This document shows, piece by piece, positions 10,406 to 21,604 of a DNA stretch of 64,000 nucleotides (position 1 is the stretch's first letter; each line of letters opens with the position of its first letter). The position numbers and the translations under genes are program-made. The notes below the pieces were generated by a model. That model was not told the DNA's origin, did no database searches, and was given only the letters and a program-made list of their open reading frames with translations. Origin of the DNA: Ilyonectria destructans (Eukaryota; Ascomycota; Sordariomycetes; Hypocreales; Nectriaceae); assembly GCA_020740775.1 (NCBI GenBank), contig JAHEWK010000014.1, positions 868,001 to 932,000 on the forward strand. Direction: 5' to 3'.

Positions 10406-13288
10406 ATGGACCGCGATCGTGGTAGGAGGTAAGTGAACGTCTGGATTTCTTTTGTTCTCTTGCTCTGCCCACTCCCATCATCATCATCCATTCACTCCCA
10501 GACCGACCTGGAAATCATCGATATCCTACGCCGTGGTGGACGGAACGCTCGCTTTTACCCCCCTTGGACCGGTCGCGCATACTTTGGAACCTCTTTGGAT
10601 GGCATCTTGGAGCCAGACATACCGGCACGACTGAGGCACCGCGGCCTAATCAAGCCACACGATGCATCCGTTCGCGATTCGACAGTTGGGACCAGGCCGA
10701 AGGGCATCACACGACGAAAGCGAATCGAAACGGGACGCGCCAGCTAGCCAACCCTGGCTTGAAGAACCGAGATACACCGTGGATGGGCAGGAGGAAGGTT
10801 CTGACGGTGTCTCTTTCACCGCGTTGGTGGCCCAAGCCAGTCTCACATGGACCGAACTGGGCGAACTCGTCCCATCCCCGCCAGACTCCGTGGACTATGA
10901 ACATGTCGAATACGGAACCAAACAACTTGTCTTCGCCCCGGAAATAGTCGAAAGAGAACGTCGACCTTACGCCCTCTACTTCCATCACCTATATACGATG
11001 ATCCCGACAGGCCGTCCCAAGAGATTCAAGATATGCCAGTTCCTGTACCCAATCAATTGCAGTGGCGACTGGGCAAGGCACAAGATTGACTTCATGATGT
11101 ACAAGAAACAAAAGTTCTCGACGGTCTGGGAGGTCTAGCAAATCTCCGGGGATTGTAAGGAACGGGTACGCGTGCTGTTCGTGCACGTCCATCCCTGGGT
11201 GCAAATGGGCGATCTCATCTTGGAGAGGCGATTCATTCGACCGTGTAACCATTACCTTGGAGACCCAGCCGAGGATTTTCTTTACAGACTGCGCTTGCGT
11301 ATGGAACAAGCCGGAGGACGAGAACCACGACCACGGACCAACCGCCCTAGCCCGCTGTGGCAGGTTTCATCAGCCGAATCCCTGGAGGAGGACGGCCAAC
11401 AGAGACCAGAAGACATGCATTTTTGACGAGCGTTGAGGCTTTGTCTTGGTTGTCCTTACAGCGGTCCTTGTGGGATGTGATTTCAAACGACAGCGCAATC
11501 CGGCTGGTGTGAACCCTTATGCAGCAACAATAGCGGTCCGGATCCCTATTGGGTCTATTTGTTTCCTTTCGTCTTTCGTTTACTTTGTCCCTGGAAATAC
11601 CCCACCGATACACGCATCACCATGCAAACAGCTTTGTTGGGTTAGCGCTAACTTGCCAAAGGTATGACGATGGGGAAGTCGTTAGGTATGGCGCTGGAGA
11701 GTCGTGGAGACCTACGCCTAGGGACCGATCACCTCGACGAGCCCGCAGCCCAATCAGGGAGAGAGCTAGAAGTCCACGACCTAGAAGTCCACGTCCCCGG
11801 AGTCCTCCTCCTGCAGGATCCGACAGCTACGTTCCTGGGAGATATCCGCCACGCCGACGGTCTAGAAGTGGCGGTGATCGGTATCGACGAGAGCGGTCAA
11901 GGGATCGAGAGAGCCCACGCAGGCGAGAACGAAGCAGATCTCCCATGAGAAGACCGTCTCCTCCTCGGCGTAGTTTGTCAAGGAGGCCATCTCCCATGCG
12001 AGCCGACAGATACGAGCGCCCTCGGTCCCCAGCGAGGGACTGGGATCGTGAACGTGAACGGGAACGGCCAAGAGAGCGAGAATGGGATCGTGACCGAGTT
12101 CGCGATACCAGGGAGCGTGACTTCGATCGTCGCGACGACAGGTAAGCATGAGTCACAAATTGTTAGCGACCCACAGCTAACTTTCAAAGACGCAGGTCTC
12201 GATCACCATTTAACAGAGACCGACGGGAGAGAACTCCCCCCGGAAGGTCGCCACCTCGAGGACCTGGTGGGGGCGGCTCATATCGTCCACGCTCGCGATC
12301 CCCAAGCCGACGGGGTGCTGATCGATACCAGTCGTATCGGCGAGCCTCTCCCCCCCGAGAGTCAGGGATATCGTCTGCAATCACCTCTCAGTCAGCATCC
12401 GGAAGATCGTCACCTCGCCCAAGTTCCATTCGGGCCCGGTCACCACCAGCTTTGTCTCGAGAAGATTCTCCCCACCATCCCAGCATGTCAGGGGCCGCAC
12501 CTCCCAGAGACGCCCCCCGACTCGTAGCATATGACTCGACGCCTCCAGCCTCTCGGTCACCACCGCGTGGCCCAGCCGCTCTTAGGGCTCCCCCAACTGG
12601 ACCTGCGGCAAATCGAAACTACACGGTACCGGTGTCTTCTCCAGCTCCTCCCCCAGTGGTGCGGACTCAGACACCCACAGCTCCTCCGCCACTTCGATCA
12701 GGGACAACCAGCCCGACAAACCCTCCAGCAGGCCCACGGGGATACGTTCCCCCGGCTCGCGGTGGTTTCGCACCTCGTGGTGGAAGAGGTGGATGGACCC
12801 AGCCACCCCCGAGACATATGTCTGGGCTTTCACCAATTCCTTCCACGCCCAACGGGCCTTCGACTATTCCCACCGGCCCACGTGCCACTCCTTCTAATGC
12901 TCCCTCATCATCTACCCCCACGCAAACTCGACCCTTCAATCCTCCCACCGGCCCATCAGCCCAACATCCGGGAAGTACCCGACAAACGCTCGCACAGAGC
13001 ATGCTCGCAACGTTGCCGCCTCTCATCCCTGGAGGCAAACTGGACCCTTCCATGACCCCCTCTGTCTTGGGCGTGACGCGAGAGATCGAACCGCATTACC
13101 GGAAACTCAAGGACGAGGAAGAGAAGCTGCGGGACGAGCTGCAGGCCAAGCAAGAGCGCCTGCGTAAGAGCTTGTACAACTGGGATCGACTGGAGCGCGA
13201 CTCACGGGCTTGGGAAATGCGCAGTGACCTAAGCGAGAAGAGTATGAAGAACATGGCAGGCGAAGGCATGGGCGGCGCGGCTTTCTAA
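10406..13288 (+). CDS. SR-rich nuclear protein (SRRM1-like), with a 1.23-kb first intron
   Basis: Exons 10406-10428, 11662-12141 and 12196-13288 join in phase to 531 residues. Exon 1 encodes MDRDRGR and its donor AG|GTAAGT is perfect. It splices to a CTAAC-branch acceptor at 11661 and continues RYDDGEVVRYGAGESW. Residues ~20-230 are a dense RS/RD/RE domain of the kind found in splicing and RNA-export factors. The middle is Pro/Gly-rich with an RGG-like patch (PPARGGFAPRGGRGG). The end is a charged helix (HYRKLKDEEEKLRDELQAKQ), likely coiled coil. No PWI or RRM domain is seen, so SRRM1-like is a composition-based label. A role in pre-mRNA processing is inference. The first intron (1233 nt) is far longer than any other coding intron here and contains decayed coding sequence. 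Confidence 0.75.
10502..11426 (+). pseudogene. Degenerate coding sequence inside intron 1 of the SR-rich gene
   Basis: The intron contains a coding-like frame from 10650 to 11426, broken by one TAG at 11136-11138. Both sides of the stop are in the same frame and read like protein (for example ICQFLYPINCSGDWARHK before it and VLFVHVHPWVQMGDLILER after it). Upstream, the same frame is stopped at 10632 (TGA) and 10647 (TAA), while a second frame is open from the acceptor-like CAG at 10501 to 10747. All three stops could arise by C-to-T changes. I do not recognise the family. It could be an inserted gene copy, exonised debris or a nested sense gene with unseen splicing. No ATG-to-stop gene model works. 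Confidence 0.45.
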
Positions 13289-13994
13289 GACGGTCCCCTC
13301 AGCTAGCTGATATGAAGCATCGAGGGCATTCGAGATACGGCGCACAGGGGGTTGTAACGGCTTTACGTTGGCCAGCGATAGTTTATGCACGCATGGCTCT
13401 GGACTGGACAGCGGTGTTTTTTACATGTACATTAGCAGCAGTGTCAGTGTTTCGTCAGTAGATTTGTCGTGGTATGAGATACCCTCTGCGCAAGGCGCCA
13501 CGAGTCTCAAATTTAATTACGATTGCAACACTTGAGGCTCAAAGAAATGGCTCCTTAAAATGTCATAATGTGTGCTATTTTGTCAGGCATTCGAATGTAA
13601 GAAACTAAGCCTCCCTGTGTTTGGCCTTTTATGGGACATTTAGATTACCACCTTGCGTGAGGCGAAACGTTTGAATTTTTCCCACATTCCACCTAAAGCG
13701 CATGCGCTACAAGTTGAACTCGGGTTTAAGGCCCTCATGCTATGTACAAGGCAAGCAAGCAATGACCTGATTAAACAAGTAAGCAAGTGAAGCGATCACC
13801 TCCTTCACCGCCTCAGCGGCAGCAGCCAATGTCCGGTTTCGGTTCCGATTCCTGCGTCATCCATATGTCATGGTGAGCGGATAATATCATAATCATATAG
13901 TGCGTGTAAAAAACAAATAAAGAGCCCAGTGTTGAGTTAGAGTTACAGGGCGGGATGTTTCAAGGGGTGTGCTGGGGTATCGTGTCGGTTCAGA
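13289..13994. other. Convergent intergenic region
   Basis: 3' regions of two convergent genes. I saw no gene, RNA or notable repeat in it. Confidence 0.55.
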
Positions 13995-16298
13995 TTACCA
14001 GGCGTAGGCGGCTTCGTCGTCGTCCTGGTCGCCATCCCAATCGCCGTCTGACTCGGTGCGGTCTTCGTCCATGAAGTCCTCCATGCCATATTGTAGCTCC
14101 GTGGGCTTCTGGTTGTCGAAAACAATGGACACGGTGGTACAGAGGCCCTGTATGACGGGCTTCGCTGATGCGGGTGCCCCTTCCACTAGCTTTTGCGACT
14201 CAGTGTCGCCAGATACAGGCGCAGGCGAATCACTCCCTTCGTCATCAGAGGATTCAAACTCAGCCTCGTCAGTTTCTGGGTCTTGATAGGTCGGTCTGCC
14301 GAGGCTGCGTCGACCTTTGGAGCGGCTGCTATTTCGCGACTCGGAATCGGAGACTTGGACAGCGAGTCGGGTGCTCCGCCGAGATGGGGGGTCGGAGAGT
14401 CTCTTCTGCTTGGGCTTTTCTTGGGGTGCTGCAGGCGCCTCGTCGACTGGTGGCTCTCGTAGTGACGTGTGATTGCGCGGTGGCTCGTAGCGGCGGAGGA
14501 AGACCTTATCCAGTTTCTTTCGCCACTGGTGGCGCATGTCTGCTCGCGCTTTCCACGGGATGTTCAGCATTGTCTTGATGGCAAGATGACGTAAATTGGG
14601 TAAATTCCCGGCACTATCGATGAGTGAGTGGAGGAACATCTCTGCCGTTTCCAAACTCCAATGCCGGATGTGCTCGAAATCTACCACGCGGAGGCTGGCC
14701 GGCCATTTTGGAATTTGATGCGGAAGCAGCGCAACCTCATACATGGGATCCGAGTCATTGTTGACGAGGGACAAAGTGTTGTGGAGCCGGAAATATGATA
14801 GGTTCATTCGCAGCTCCTCGAGGTTAGGACAGGCGTCAGCCAGGCTTGGCAAAAACGCCATGTCGAGCGATTGGTTATGCGACAGGGTGAGAGTGCGAAT
14901 GTTCCTGCCATGTGTACGGAGAAACTCTTCCAAGTCGTCGGATTTCACTTCCCAGCAGTTGATGAGCGAAAAATGGATCAAGTCCTTTGGTAGGAGCAGG
15001 AGCAAGCGGTGGTTCATGACAGTGGACGACTCGAATACAAGGTGTTGAAGGGATTGGAGTTGTGAGATGGCCTCTGCAATGGAGTCGATTACGGCACCGT
15101 CCTCGTTGTACAACTCCAGCTCACCCTCCTCATCTCCCAGTTTTGGGCGTGGTTTGTACAACGATGGAGCTTGGAAATTGGTAAAGCTCAACTTAGTGAG
15201 GTGGGCGAATGAGGGGTCTTGGTGCACTCGCGTGATGCCCTGGACAGTTGGCCCATGTCCTCCTAGAAGCCTTCCGCTCCACTCCCAACTCTTTAATGCA
15301 GTGTGAAATGGCTTTTCGTCGGTAGGCTCTGTTTGAGCGGTAGACGGCATGAGGGCGCGGAAGATGTCCTCCGAATAATGCCACCTGACGGTGCGATCAA
15401 GTTCTCTGTATGGCGGCTGGTCATGTTGCGTAAAAAATACAAGCTCCCGGAGGCGTGGTAAAGGGTAAACAATCTTGAACAGAACGCTCTGCGGTACGAC
15501 TTGAATATCTATGTAAATAGACTCGATTTTGGCGTGGTAGTTAAATCGAGTCTCAGAAGGCGAGCGCTCTAGGAGAGCAGCAAGCCGTTTTGCCTTACCG
15601 GAAGTAGTGATTGGCGGGCATCGATAGATGGCTGTGAGAGCAGGTTCAGAGAAGGCCTTGCACGTTGTGGCGGTGTTGATCAGCCAGTTGACGTCAAGGG
15701 TATCATGGCCGCCCGTTGTAGCCGCGTAGTAGAAGATATCGGTCCATGCACCATAGGGCACCTGGGGATCACGCCAATCTGGTATGATGCCCTGTGGTAA
15801 AGGGATTTCTAGCTGCTGAGGCACGATGCGCCGCCTCTTGGTGGCATTTGGTGTCTGGTTTGATCCGCTTGAACGTTTTCTCGTGCCTTGGCGGCGTGCG
15901 GGCTTGCTCGGGGAAACCGACTGCGGGGCAGCTTCACTTGTTTGAGAATGTGATATGGCTGCCTGGCGTGCACTGCGACGACTTCCATGGCATTTTTCGA
16001 GAGGTTTTGTGGCAGGTCGATGAGTGTGTCGGCGAGGACGAGGCCCAAAACGAGTGCCGCCTCTCGAGTCCGCTTCGCTGTCTAGGTCTGATTCGGTCGC
16101 ATCGTCGGCGCTCAGAAGGGATGAGTCGGAAACTTCGTCGCCATCGCTCGAAGATTCATCCTTATAGTGGATGCGAGGGTGGGACCGTGTTGAAGCGCGA
16201 GGTGGATGGGATTCCTCTGTGCGGGATGCTCGGCTCGGATTGCGACGGGTCGCATGATCGTCGTCAGGCTGGTGGTCGGCAGCTCGTGTCCTAGCCAT
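13995..16298 (-). CDS. Large F-box / leucine-rich-repeat-like protein
   Basis: A single coding exon of 767 residues starts MARTRAADHQ at 16298. The frame stays open further upstream, but I prefer this ATG because a 5' UTR intron (donor GTATGT at 16438, acceptor CTACTAG ending at 16312) lies just before it. Residues 1-190 are disordered, rich in Ser, Asp and Arg, with basic stretches that look like nuclear signals. Residues ~200-260 are F-box-like (WLINTATTCKAFSEPALTAI). A series of degenerate LRRs follows (LTKLSFTNF, LQHLVFES, LIHFSLINCW, IRTLTLSHN, LEELRMNLSYFRL, LRHLAIKTML). The C terminus is acidic. A substrate-adaptor role for SCF in the nucleus is inference; the substrate is unknown. Confidence 0.8.
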   Translation of the reverse strand: MARTRAADHQPDDDHATRRNPSRASRTEESHPPRASTRSHPRIHYKDESSSDGDEVSDSSLLSADDATESDLDSEADSRGGTRFGPRPRRHTHRPATKPLEKCHGSRRSARQAAISHSQTSEAAPQSVSPSKPARRQGTRKRSSGSNQTPNATKRRRIVPQQLEIPLPQGIIPDWRDPQVPYGAWTDIFYYAATTGGHDTLDVNWLINTATTCKAFSEPALTAIYRCPPITTSGKAKRLAALLERSPSETRFNYHAKIESIYIDIQVVPQSVLFKIVYPLPRLRELVFFTQHDQPPYRELDRTVRWHYSEDIFRALMPSTAQTEPTDEKPFHTALKSWEWSGRLLGGHGPTVQGITRVHQDPSFAHLTKLSFTNFQAPSLYKPRPKLGDEEGELELYNEDGAVIDSIAEAISQLQSLQHLVFESSTVMNHRLLLLLPKDLIHFSLINCWEVKSDDLEEFLRTHGRNIRTLTLSHNQSLDMAFLPSLADACPNLEELRMNLSYFRLHNTLSLVNNDSDPMYEVALLPHQIPKWPASLRVVDFEHIRHWSLETAEMFLHSLIDSAGNLPNLRHLAIKTMLNIPWKARADMRHQWRKKLDKVFLRRYEPPRNHTSLREPPVDEAPAAPQEKPKQKRLSDPPSRRSTRLAVQVSDSESRNSSRSKGRRSLGRPTYQDPETDEAEFESSDDEGSDSPAPVSGDTESQKLVEGAPASAKPVIQGLCTTVSIVFDNQKPTELQYGMEDFMDEDRTESDGDWDGDQDDDEAAYAW

Positions 16299-17791
16299 CT
16301 CAACGTGGCGCCTAGTAGAAACATATGATATTAGCGCATGATCCAGTAGGCAAAGAGTCGTCCTGGTCTGGGAAGAATCAAAAGCGATGTGTGTGGGCGG
16401 GAGTAAACAAGCCGGCGCAACATTGAAGAAGCACATACCTAGGAGGCAACGGCCAGCTGTTGCCTTGCCGAGAAGTGATGCACCTGGATTTAGGCGACAG
16501 TGACCAACGGCACCAGGCAAGTTGGATTCTTATCGCGATTCCGTGTCCATGTGGATTTAGTCTTGCTTTTCCGGCCGAGGACACGGTGGCGCTGCAGACA
16601 AAGAAGCTCTGAAAAAGGTGGTGAGGTTGTACGGAGCATCTGCATTTGAAGGAGGGTCGGAGGGGCACAATCGAGCTTGGTGCCTGGGGAATGGGTCAGC
16701 CTCGCGCGTGTGGCCCACATTCAAGGGTGGGGCCAGAACTTGGCCAATCACACATGGGTCAATCTTGTAAGGCAAGGCGAAGAACATTCGATCGAGTCTT
16801 GGTCGGACAAGGCGCGCTGAGAAGACTTTGAAATTAAACAAAAGCAATCATATCTTGGGGATGCACACTGCTACAGAGGTCAAGGTTCTCGCCCGGGAGG
16901 CCGCCACTCAAAATCAAATGGGTCTTGCCAGGCGGTGATTGACTCGCGCAAAGCAAAATGTCATCTCATGATGGCCGTTGCGAGGGTCCATCATGATGCA
17001 CAATTCATCCCGGTAGTCGCATCGACATTCTTCAAAGCAGTGGAAACAAGCGGGGCCACCGCTTTTAGGCATAAATCACGTAGGATTTCAGAGCGCTGGC
17101 TCGCTGCAGGAAGGAAAGTGGCCCGCCCTTGCCCAATGATGAATGGTTCCTTCGGCGCAGCTTCCAGGTCTGATTCACGCGCTAGGCCTCATTTGGAGTC
17201 GCGATAGAATCTCCCTGTCCTTCACCTGCCACTGGCACGCGTCTCACTGCACTGTTCGTCGCTGCCGCGCCCATCGTCAACCACCAGCGTCGGCTTGCAC
17301 AACAGCACCAACAGACGCAATCCATCTCATCGGGCCCTTTGATGCGATATTGGTGCTCTGCGCGAATGCATCGCATTTCCTGTCAGAGAAGCCGTGCACC
17401 AAAAGTCACTCGGCAACAACAGCGGCTCTGACGGCTGCTGCACGCGACTGCGCTGTCCTCATTATTTACATCCACATCCACTCCCGCATCCGCATCCGCA
17501 GCACACTCGGCACCCAGCACTCCAACTCGTCGACTCTGGGGCTTCATTCCCACGCTGTCGCTTGGGCCTTCGGGACGCCTTGGTCTTCCTGCCTTCTGCT
17601 TTCTCTGCCATTCTCTTCTCATCTCACGCTCGCCTCTTCTCTCACTTCGGCTTGCAAGGCCGCCACCACCGCAATTTCGACAATGAGCACCATCACCATC
17701 CGGCTTTGAATGACTCTCAGTAGCAGCAGCCAGCGCTCTGCTCACTCATCTCATCACCCGCCTTATTTCCCATGACCTTCGTCCCTCTGCC
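16299..17791. other. Divergent promoter region between F-box/LRR-like and SUZ12 genes
   Basis: About 1.5 kb separates two outward-facing starts. The SUZ12-proximal half (about 17200-17790) is C/T-rich and probably the transcribed leader. Open frames here overlap on both strands and show no recognisable product. Confidence 0.5.
16312..16438 (-). other. Probable 5' UTR intron of the F-box/LRR-like gene
   Basis: The 127-nt minus-strand interval has a GTATGT donor, a GCTAAT branch-like site and a CTACTAG acceptor, 13 bases before the chosen ATG. It explains why the upstream open frame should not be translated. Confidence 0.5.
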
Positions 17792-20045
17792 ATGAACTTG
17801 AAAAGACGCAGCCAGAGGACGGCCCCCTTTCTCCAGCAGAACTGGATCAACGGAGTCAACTCTTTGCAAAACTCAGCCATGGGCGCGGCACTCTCCACCC
17901 CCAAGCACCATGCGTCATATTCGGTCGACGACGATGGCGCACCAGCCCAGAAGCGTCGTCGGCTATCGTCTCCCGATTCCCTCGACGTCGACCACCTAAT
18001 TGCCTCTTCAGAGAACCGTTCCACGCTACGGATTGAGGTGCTGAAAGTCTTCCACAAGGACTCGAAAAAGGTCCGGACCTATCAGAACTCCGTCGTGCCG
18101 CGTGATATTCTCACCACCAAGGGCAGCTGTCGCATTACCATTTTTGACGTGAGCTCAACCTGGGATCGCGTCTTGCACTGTCAGAGCCAAGTCTGCGACA
18201 TCACCACATACAAGAACCCCGTCGGTCCTCATCGGGTGGCCCGCATTGACCTGCCCCACCCATTCTTCGTTCCCGAGGAGAGCATTCTCATAAATAGGCT
18301 CGACGACGATGCTCACGATTTTTCTGAATCATACAAGCTCGTCATCGAATTGGAAGCTACCAATGATGGGCCCTGGCCGCCTCTCGAGTCTCACGATTTC
18401 GGCATTCCTGTGGGAGATCAAGGGCCTCTATCCGACTCACCCAAGCGCCTCTGGGTCATGTCCAGCGAATTTCCGCACGTCTATGGCAGAATTAAGAATC
18501 CGCTTAGTCTTACAGCTGGCTATCACCCCCAGTGTCCCTCACGCCAGACCGATTATGTTATGGATGTCGACCTTCGGTGGACAACAGGCTTTCGTGCCTT
18601 GAAGCGCCTCGAAAAGGGCTCCATGCCCTGCATTACCGCGATTGATCCGGATGCGGAAGTTTATACTACCGGGCGCTTTGAGCCCAACCTTGATGATGAG
18701 CCGAACGGTATCAATGGCCATGTCCACGAAGACGACCTAGAAGACGATCTAGAAGGCGATCAAACACCTAGTAGGTCTTTGAGAGCCCGGCCAAAGAACA
18801 AGGTCTACAACCTCAAGGTTCTCAGTGATCAGGCGCAAGGGAAGGAGAGAAAGCGGCGGGCGACGGCTGCGCAGGCTATTGCCTCTGAAGGTCGAGTAAC
18901 ATACTATCTTCCAACCGATCAGCCCGTCTCCCTGGATTTCCATCGCTGCGTTAGCTGCGGCGCCTATAACCAGTCTGTGGCTCATTTGCAAGTCCACTTG
19001 GAGACGGCTCATCCGATGTACGACTATGTGCTCGAGACAACAAGTCAAGGGCCGCAGTTTCGAGTCTCGAGTCGTCTTGAGTCCCCCACAACTCCTACCA
19101 GGACTTACCAGCTTGGACCGCCCGTAAAACCGTTCAACCTGGAAACTTTTGCCGCTGGTGACCACTCGTGGGTCACTTCCAGGCTAGGTCCAGAAAACAA
19201 CACTGAGCCTATTCGTTCCCCCACAAAGTCGGCCGCTGTCAGGGAACTCTCTGCGAAGACTGGGTCCAAAGCTGCAAGCCCCGCAGATCGGAAGGACGAG
19301 CAATCTAAAAAGCCAAAAGTCCTCATTCCTGACACAGGTCGGCCCCTCTTCGACCCGGTAAGCAAAGCGCGACTCAAACCTGGCGATGAAGTGCCAGAGG
19401 CGATCAAAGACAACGCCTGGATGATCCAAAAACATCGCGAGAGCATAGCAGAGTTCTCAGATGTAACGCCAGCTGAGAAGGAATTCGTCAGAAAATGGGA
19501 TGCCTTTATGCTTGAGCAGAGTCTTACCACGAGCGCATATTTCCCACGTGTCTGGCTCTCGTTTGTTCGGGATCAAGCCTGTTGGTTGGCGAGCTCCAAG
19601 CATCGCATGACGGAGTTCGCGAAGCATACGAGTGTGCTGTTTGCGCGTGATGTTCTGGACGACAAAACGGTCAATGATGCCTTTGGGTTTATTAATGAGG
19701 AACGGACCAAGACAAAGCACAAGGCTAGAGAACATGCCAATGGCACCAACGGTGCGCAGACGGCGGGTGTCACGCCAAAACAATCCCCTCGCGCTTCTCA
19801 GATTCGCAGAGGCGCAAATGGGTGCACGGTGTGTCAGCTGCCAGTTCTTGGACCCAGGTTGCTTCTTTGTTCGAACAAGGTACTGGGATGATCTAAAATT
19901 CTCGCGGATTTTGCTAACTTGATGCTCTTAGGCCTGCTCGCGTCGCCTTTACCACTCCGACTGTATCCAGGAGAATGCCGTTACTCCCGTGACCCAGTCC
20001 CCATGGCTCTGCAACACGTGTACTGAGCCGAGAAAGGCCTCTTAG
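17792..20045 (+). CDS. suz12: Polycomb PRC2 subunit SUZ12 (VEFS box) with C-terminal PHD-type finger
   Basis: SUZ12 is a core PRC2 subunit that, with the EZH2-like methyltransferase and EED, places H3K27 methylation and silences facultative heterochromatin. Exons 17792-19879 and 19932-20045 give 733 residues in phase. A C2H2-like finger CVSCGAYNQSVAHLQVHLET lies at ~387-406 with its final His following. A VEFS-box region follows (~560-640; FVRKWDAFMLEQ, CWLASSKHRMTEFAKH). The C terminus has a C4HC3 arrangement: CTVC (678-681), LLLC, AC, YHSDC and WLCNTC, with the intron falling inside the finger. That is a PHD-type zinc ribbon, not part of the animal SUZ12 layout. A nearer in-frame ATG (17879) could be an alternative start. 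Confidence 0.88.
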
Positions 20046-20347
20046 AAGGAGCCATCTTCGGTATCAGAGGCATCCCGACCCATCATTGGACGCTCATCTA
20101 GAGAGTTGCTGGCATCAGGGGCCAACGAGGACGCGGCCAGATTAAGAGAGCGGCCCACGTGGATGCACAAGGTCAGAAACGTGACTAGCTCGGTTCCCTC
20201 CCAACGCTCTGTGGCACATTCATGGAGGGGTCGGCCGAGGAGAAAGCATGGGAGGCTCGTAGGGGCGACTTCTAGGGGCAAGTGAACGGGATAGGTGTGG
20301 GTAAGGAGGAAAACCATGGGGAAATATGGCGGGCTAATTGAAGACAT
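20042..20347 (-). CDS. Small hypothetical protein, convergent with and overlapping the SUZ12 stop
   Basis: A 101-residue frame starts MSSISPPYFPM and ends DASDTEDGSF. It is coding-like: third codon positions are mostly G or C, and the composition is ordinary. The stop TAA (20042-20044) overlaps the SUZ12 TAG (20043-20045) on the other strand. It has no signal peptide or motif that I recognise; a Leu-rich centre (TFLTLCIHVGRSLNLAASS) could be one helix. It may be a complete small gene or the last exon of a gene whose upstream part has decayed. A TATATAA stretch lies immediately upstream of the ATG, which is too close to be an ordinary TATA box. Confidence 0.45.
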   Translation of the reverse strand: MSSISPPYFPMVFLLTHTYPVHLPLEVAPTSLPCFLLGRPLHECATERWEGTELVTFLTLCIHVGRSLNLAASSLAPDASNSLDERPMMGRDASDTEDGSF

Positions 20348-21604
20348 GGTTTATATAGCTGTTGGCGCTTCTGGGAATTGTTTACGGAAGATGGGTTGCT
20401 TTCCGTACGCACTAGAGGAACATCGTGCGGGACGCCTCTACACTATAGGTTGTTTCGCATCTGCTCTGTATTATATCTATCAATATTTCTATTTACATGC
20501 TCATCCGCGTGGCTGCTGGGAATTCTTGCAATTTTGGGAGAAGGCGGGGGGCTTTGATTCATTCTTACTTGAAGGAGGGGCAAGGTTTCCAAATAGGCAG
20601 AAACATGTCGCTTAAGAGCGGCGCATCATAGGATGAAGTTGAGTTCGTTATCCAGCCAAAGGTACAAAATTTAAATTACCAGTGAAGCCGGTTTATAGAG
20701 CTCCTGTTACTCGTAAACGAGGGAGACAAAAGCTTAGATTTGACACAACTTCGGTGATTCATAAATGCCCCGCTGCCTGACAGCCATGCAGGAGAGCCCC
20801 AAAACAGTTGACATCCGCGAAAGCCGGCCAGTCTATAAACAGACCAACTTATTGTCGTTTCGAATTCATGATCGCGTTCGATTAACCGTCGCCATGGCGT
20901 TATTGACGTTGAGGGCTCACCATGACAGATAAAAATGAAAGGAAACCCTCACCCTGGCTATTTCCAGCGCCTGTTGCAACGGCCTCAATCCTCCTAGGCA
21001 TTACAATTGCTGTCCAGCTCCCTGCCGGGATTCTCAAATGTTTTCCAGATATTATTACTACAGGTCTCAATTAGACATGGCCATTGTCTTCTCTCTAAGC
21101 CTGGGTAGTATCCCACGAATACCAAAATCCCGTTGCATCAATCCCTCTATTGATTTCGGCCCCCGTCGACATGACAGTCACTTGTGTTAACCCAGCACCT
21201 ATAATGGGGCCAATTATGGCCTTCCCAGACACGTTTCTTTCGGTTTTATTTGTATTTAGCTGATAAATCATGACCCGTAAACCACCAGGCTGGTGCTCAC
21301 TTGTCTAACCCACAACCACTTTCTTCACTAGGCCGGCGTCCCAGCTTTCACAGCCATTTTTATGAAGCATCGTTAGAAGAAGATATGGTCCCATTTGTAG
21401 CACAAACATTGGCAGAGAGGAGAGTTAGTGCTGTCATGAACTTCTTGGGTGAGTTTAGGAAGTGCGCCGGTGCAGGGTCGAATCACGGGGGCATTGAAGT
21501 GAGGGACGTACGTTCTGCTCTCCAAGAATATACAGTCTGCCATTTATATTAATATGAATGAGGACGCTTTAATTATCGGTACTATCTCTCTCCTTAACTT
21601 ATGG
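20348..21604. other. Accessory non-coding stretch with short decayed frames
   Basis: There is no intact gene. A short plus-strand frame at 20922 (about 50 codons) contains a hydrophobic stretch (VATASILLGITIAVQLPAGI) like a membrane-protein fragment. Another fragment lies near 21360-21550. Base composition looks lower in G+C than the flanking genes. This is probably relic sequence. Confidence 0.4.

Noticed and set aside
16299..16520. In-frame 74-codon N-terminal extension of the F-box/LRR-like protein
   Set aside because: It crosses a well-formed 5' UTR intron and its composition differs from the protein.
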